Below are positions 59,665 through 64,000 of a stretch of DNA of 64,000 nucleotides, one piece after another. This DNA comes from Sarcophilus harrisii (Eukaryota > Chordata > Mammalia > Dasyuromorphia > Dasyuridae), in contig NC_045427.1 in NCBI RefSeq assembly GCF_902635505.1, positions 134,649,960 through 134,713,959 on the forward strand, given 5' to 3'. The notes under the pieces were generated by a model. It did not search any database and was not told where the DNA came from. It was given only the letters and a program-made list of their open reading frames with translations. Position numbers and translations under genes: made by a program. Every line of letters starts with the position of its first letter. The stretch's first letter is position 1.

Positions 59665-59845
59665 GGGAAGAGGCAGCTTGGTGGTGCAGTGGATAGAGCA
59701 CCATCTCTAAAGTCAGTAGGACCTGAATTCAAATATGATCTCAGACACTTAACACTTCCTAGCTGTGTGACCCTGGGCAAGTCACTTAACCCCAATTGCC
59801 TCAACAAAAGAAAAGAAAAGAAAAGAAAAAGAAAAAAAGGAAGTT
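59665..59845 (+). mobile_element. tRNA-derived SINE with A-rich tail
   Basis: 'ggtggtgcagtggatagagc', 'ctgtgtgaccctgggcaagt', 'cacttaaccccaattgcctc', then an 'aaaag' tail: near consensus. Confidence 0.95.
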
Positions 59846-59939
59846 AATTAAAAAAAAACAACCAAGATATTATGCCTCTGAAGTCAAGGGAGAAAAGTAT
59901 GCAGCAAGAGGCAGTGGCCAGCTATATTAAATGATAAGT

Positions 59940-60190
59940 ACAGATAGTATTTCTGTAGGCTTGTAAAGTTTGCAAAGCTTTTTCCATATGTCATCTCATT
60001 TGAGCTTCACAACAATCCTCTGAGATAGATACCATTATTATCTCCATTTTACAAATAGGGAAAACTGAGGTTGAGAGTGTTAGGTTGACTTGCCTAGGGT
60101 CACACAGTTAGTAAGAGTCCAAGGCAGAATTTGAACTCTTCCTGACTCCAAATCCAGCAGTCCAATCACACCTAACTTCCTTGTAATAAA
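59940..60190 (-). mobile_element. MIR-type SINE
   Basis: 'gtttgcaaagctttttccat', 'atcctctgagatagatacca', 'agggtcacacagttagtaag': full-length antisense copy. Confidence 0.85.
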
Positions 60191-60960
60191 AGCCACAGAG
60201 CATGAGGACTTGGGAGGGATTTGGCATTTAGGAGATCATTGATGTGGCTAAAAAATTTGAGGTGGGAAGGGAAATATGAGGATCCAGTAACCAAATTACA
60301 AGGGGTTGAGGAGAAAGTAGATGAAGAAATGGAAATATCAGATATCTTTTTCAGAATTTAATAGTAAAGGCTAGAGAAATGGAATGAAGGCTAGATGGAT
60401 TGGCAAGGACAATAGAAGGCTTTTTTAGGTTTAAGATAACTAAGACATATCTGTGCACAGATGGGGAAGACTTGAATCCATTGATAAGAAGAAAACCAGA
60501 TTTCTCTGAGAGAGGGAATGACTTCTCCAGCAAAATTCTAGAAAAAGGAGGAATGGCATTATATAGAGGGATTAATGCTTAATTTTAGGGCAGCATCCCT
60601 TTTTCTGTGACCAGAGATGAGGAGAAGAGAGAGAACCAAAAGGTTGACTTTTGAGACCTGGAGAAAGGAGGCTGCAAGAAGCTCTCATCAGATAGGAAGG
60701 AATAGGCTAAGTCTGTTGTTCTTAGTTTGGAGTTGAGAGGTAGAAGGAGAGATAAGAGTGGTATGAAATACATGCCAAGATGGGTAAGATAGGGACTTGA
60801 TAAGGATAGAGTCAAAGATTTTGTCAGGCAGCTTCGAACACTCAGCCAAAGGTTATGTAATATGAATTTGTAGCAGATGAAGTCAACTTGATTTTGTGAT
60901 TTTTCTATCAAGATATATCTTGAAGCAAGAAAGGAGAAACCAAGGGACTTAAGTCATAGT
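60191..60960 (+). mobile_element. probable old interspersed repeat
   Basis: A purine-rich stretch ('gggaagggaaatatgaggat', 'ctggagaaaggaggctgcaa') resembling the central part of the long unnamed repeat at 28130-28595. Low confidence; frames here carry no domains. Confidence 0.35.
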
Positions 60961-61335
60961 AAGATGAAGAACTTGTTTAAAGTGAGTACTGGGCCCCAAT
61001 GGATGCAATGATTGGACAGAAGAATTCCAAAATTCCGTACCTCTCTTCCCTTCCAAGAAAACATAAACTCTTTGAGAAGATCTAGTTATTATTAAGGTTT
61101 CCATTGAGCTGAAATCTGCCTGCCTATAACAAACATCACTACTCCTATTTCTAGTCTATAGGGCCAAGAAAAACAAAACTTTAAGAGGCTATCTTGTGGA
61201 AGGGAGATTAGATATGTCCCAAGATGGCATGGCTTCTCTCAAGAGATAGCAAGTTTCCTCTCATCAGAGCGCTTGAAACAGAGTTGAATGACAACTTGTC
61301 AAAGATATTGAAGAAAGGACTCTTGCTCAGAGATA
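60961..61335. other. unassigned intergenic sequence
   Basis: No gene or confident repeat recognised. Confidence 0.3.
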
Positions 61336-61339
61336 ACTT

Positions 61340-61515
61340 GGGCTGGATGACTTTTTTGTTTGTTGTTTGGTATGTGTGAGGCAATAAGTGACTTGTCCAG
61401 AGTCACACAGCTAGTAAGTGGTAAATGTCTGAGACTGGATTTGAACTCAAGTCCTCCTGACTCCATGACCCATCCTCTATCCTCTGCATCATCTAATTGC
61501 CCTAGCTGGATGATC
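61340..61515 (-). mobile_element. SINE
   Basis: 'agtgacttgtccagagtcac', 'acagctagtaagtggtaaat', 'ttgaactcaagtcctcctga': antisense. Confidence 0.8.
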
Positions 61516-61554
61516 TTTGAGTTATCTCTCCACTCTGAGTTTCTTTGATTCTGA

Positions 61555-61715
61555 TTGGGAATCAGGAAAAACCTTTTAGAGAAGTTGGCTCCTGAACTGG
61601 ACATTGTAGGAAGACAGAGTTTTTAAGAGTAAGGTGAGAAAGGACATTCAAGGCATGAAAGGACTACTGTTAAAGAGCCAAAAAGAAGAACAATAAAATG
61701 CTTTGTGTGAGGAAT
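61555..61715 (+). mobile_element. ancient interspersed repeat, unnamed family
   Basis: 'cctgaactggacattgtagg' and 'aaaggacattcaaggcatga' parallel the blocks 'gcacctgaacttatccatga' and 'gtgcattccaagctg' at 28318-28385. Confidence 0.5.
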
Positions 61716-61859
61716 GGCTAATTATGTATTTCAGCTAGAATATATAGTTTATAAGGTAGAATTACATCTAATTAACCTGAAAAGATAGACTAGTCATATA
61801 CATATATATATATATGCCTAATTTCTTTACCCAATGCCAATCATATGCTGTCAATTATT

Positions 61860-62130
61860 TAATGGGTTTTTTCCCTTTAATTTTTTTAATTAACAATTTT
61901 TTCTCCCTTCCATCTTCCCCTAACTTAAAAGAAAAAAGAACAACAAAGCCTTTGTATCAAATATATAAGCAAACAAAATAAATCTATATCCATGTGCAAA
62001 AATATGTCTTATTTTGCATCTTGACCCCATCATCTTTGTCAGGAGAAAGATAGCATACTTCAGCACTGATCCTGTGGAATTGTGATTGGTCACTTGTTGA
62101 TTGAAGACTTGCCGGATATGTCTACCTAGA
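61860..62130 (-). mobile_element. L1-type 3' UTR fragment
   Basis: 'ctcccttccatcttccccta', 'gtcttattttgcatcttgac', 'gattggtcacttgttgattg': the same older subfamily as 3390-3730. Confidence 0.55.
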
Positions 62131-62149
62131 TATATTACAGATATCTTAT

Positions 62150-62425
62150 ATGCGTGAGATGTCCAAAGTAGATCTCATTATTCCCTACCTCTCCTCCAAA
62201 CTTAATTATTTCTATTAAGGTTACCACCATCTTTCTAGTTATCCAGGTCCAATTTGGGAATCATCCTTCCATCCTGTCCTGTCCTTCAACCTTCATATTC
62301 AATTGTTTACCAAGTCTTATTAACTCAACCATCACATTTTCCCAATCCATTCCCTTCTTTCAATTCACATAGCCACAACCTTAGTTCAGGCACTTATCAC
62401 CTCTCACATGTACTAAAATAACTTC
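62150..62425 (+). mobile_element. L2-type LINE fragment
   Basis: 'gtccaaagtagatctcatta', 'ccaggtccaatttgggaatc', 'caccttagttcaggcactta'-like text of L2 ORF2. Confidence 0.55.
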
Positions 62426-62439
62426 TTGGAGAGTGTGTG

Positions 62440-62957
62440 GGTGTTCAGAAGTACTAACACCTTGTCGAGCCTTTTTCAGGGCTGCTCACCCATCTTTGGT
62501 GTCCACCTGATTCACTCTCATCTCACCTGTGGCTCCAAGAAGCTGTAGCATATGCAGTGCCCATAGATAAATTGTTTGGATAGACAGGTTAAACCAGGTT
62601 TAGGGTAACCTACAGGTTTCAAAGCTGTCAATGAGTAAGGGGAATATGTACTCCAACCACATAAAGACTCTGTCCTTAGTGGAACGGGCAGTTGACAACA
62701 ATTTGTTCCAACAGCCATGAAGGCAGCTGAAGCAGGCGCTGTGGAGTGCTTTCAACTTGGTCAGACATCAAAGATGCCAAGGTCATCTGCTACATCCTAT
62801 ACTCTAGGTGATCCTCTTGTTTTTTGTCTATCCACTTTGATGACTCAGGAAGAGAGAGTGAGGGTGTGCATCTGTCTCATTTTAATCTAATACATATGCA
62901 AGGTAAGATGTCACCCATGACGTCAGCAATTCTCTTCAAAAATGAAGGTCAAACATT
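62440..62957 (+). mobile_element. RTE-clade LINE 3' end
   Basis: 'gtccttagtggaacgggcag', 'gatgccaaggtcatctgcta', 'tttgatgactcaggaagaga', 'acccatgacgtcagcaattc' and the terminal 'aaaaatgaaggtcaaac' match marsupial RTE (BovB-related) 3' ends. No intact ORF. Confidence 0.7.
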
Positions 62958-62964
62958 AGATTCC

Positions 62965-63130
62965 TATTATTATTATTATAGCTTTTAATTTACAAAACAT
63001 ATGCATGGGTAATTTTTGTTCTTTGCATTGACCTTTGCAAAACCTTCTGTTCCAACTTTTCTCCTCCTTCCCCCCACCCCCTCCCCCAGATGGCAGGTAA
63101 TACAATACATGTTAAATATGTTAAAGTATA
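62965..63130 (-). mobile_element. 166-bp L1 3' UTR insertion with 14-bp target duplication
   Basis: Exact 'aaacattagattcc' at 62951-62964 and 63131-63144 flanks 'tattattattattatagctt' through 'atatgttaaagtat'. It is an extremely 5'-truncated L1 of the 18684-19497 subfamily, inserted at the 3' end of the RTE copy. Confidence 0.93.
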
Positions 63131-63144
63131 AAACATTAGATTCC

Positions 63145-63500
63145 AATTGTTCTTTCTATCTCTAATATTTCCATTCTACAGCTCAGTCTCTAAACAAGTG
63201 ACAAAATAACCTTCCAAAAACATCTGATCTGATCTGATCACATCATAGCTCTACCCAAAATCTTTCAATGGTTTCTCATTGTTTATCAGATAAGATAAAA
63301 ATTCTTTATCCTGGCATTTAAGGGTCTCTTCCATCTAGCCCCCATCTATATTTCCAGCCTTATTTCATATGACACCTCTTCACAAACTCTGAGTTCCAGC
63401 CAAATTGGACTCCTGGTCACTTTCTAAACTTAACATTCCATCTTCTAACTCCCTACAAGCATATGATTGCTTAATAAAAGTGTTTTGAATTGAAGATGTC
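63145..63500 (+). mobile_element. L2-type LINE fragment
   Basis: 'ttctttatcctggcatttaa', 'gggtctcttccatctagccc' and a worn tail 'tgcttaataaaagtgttttg'. Confidence 0.6.
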
Positions 63501-64000
63501 TACCTGACACTCTTCAAATTGGCAAAAATGACCAAAAAAAATGAAAATGATCATTGTTGGAGAAACTGCAGGAAAATAGACATATTAATGCAATATTAAT
63601 CCAGTCATTCTGAAAAGCAGTTTGAGGACTATGCCCCAAAAGTCACTAAACTGTGTGTGCTCTTTGCCTAGAAAGACTGTTCTTAGGCCTAGAAAACCAG
63701 AAAAGGACTTATATTATCAATATTTATAGAAGCTCTTTCTGTGATGGCAAAGAACTAGAAACTGAAGGCATGCTCATTGGAGCATGACTGAACAAATTAT
63801 GCTGTATGATGCAATAAAATACTATTGTGCCTTTAGAAATTAAGAAAGATTTCAGAGATACCTGGGAAGACTTACATGAACTGACAGTCAAGTGAAGTAA
63901 ATAGAACCTACATACAACCTATATACAATAACAACAACATAGTAAAAACAAATTTTAAAATGGAGATCAATGCAATGACCAAAAATGGTTTCAGAGGACT
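63501..64000 (+). mobile_element. L1 3' region, old, runs off the window
   Basis: 'tcattctgaaaagcagtttg', 'aaagaactagaaactgaagg', 'gacttacatgaactgacag': sense ORF2 end, well worn, continuing past the right edge. Confidence 0.75.

Noticed and set aside
57555-59845. SINE heads as tRNA genes
   Set aside because: The tRNA-like A/B-box parts are followed by SINE bodies and tails, so these are retroposons and not tRNA genes.

Overview
The window is nuclear DNA from a marsupial (Metatheria). The evidence is tRNA-derived SINEs with the marsupial-type body (GCAGCTAGGTGG ... GGCAAGTCACTTAACCCCAATTGCCTC), marsupial-type L1 3' ends, abundant L2/CR1/MIR relics and an RTE piece, around two unmistakable therian genes. 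The species cannot be fixed from the sequence; an Australian marsupial is a guess.

Two genes are complete and convergent (tail to tail). FHIP2B (FAM160B2/RAI16) is on the + strand: 17 coding exons from 12128 to 26346, with a CpG-island promoter around exon 1 and a poly(A) signal at 27720. NUDT18 is on the - strand: 3 coding exons from 34037 down to 29041, with a CpG-rich, CRE/CCAAT-bearing upstream region near 34440-34660. Every inferred intron is GT-AG and both reading frames stay open. The predicted proteins are 732 and 323 aa, close or equal to the human lengths as I recall them. The same neighbour pair lies on human chromosome 8p21.3. FHIP2B belongs to the FTS-Hook-FHIP adaptor family; NUDT18 is a Nudix hydrolase of oxidised guanine diphosphates. 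Nothing suggests the two work in one pathway; they are simply syntenic.

Layout. 1-11.8 kb: repeats only, namely a rearranged L1, L2/CR1/MIR fragments, and a broken betaretrovirus-like (ERVK-type) provirus at 6243-8690 with one recognisable LTR. 11.8-27.7 kb: FHIP2B. 27.7-29.0 kb: the gap between the converging genes. 29.0-34.8 kb: NUDT18, with a pyrimidine-rich microsatellite block and LINE tails in intron 1. 35-64 kb: no host gene recognised. This part holds L1, L2, CR1, RTE and SINE copies, two hAT pieces, several microsatellites, a broken Ty3/gypsy-like pol relic at about 44.6-46.9 kb, and a nest of opposed L1 copies at 49.4-55.9 kb.

The most unusual observations are as follows. A discrete antisense insertion in FHIP2B intron 2 (18684-19497) joins an L1 3' end to two 101-bp tandem units, with a likely 12-bp target duplication. 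An L1 3' end (about 10180-10957) sits between two diverged direct repeats of 150-166 bp. A Ty3/gypsy relic survives in a mammal. Two unrelated (TC)n arrays abut the same point of an L2/CR1-type RT fragment. Repeat names are from memory of consensus sequences, and repeat borders are approximate unless a target duplication fixes them.
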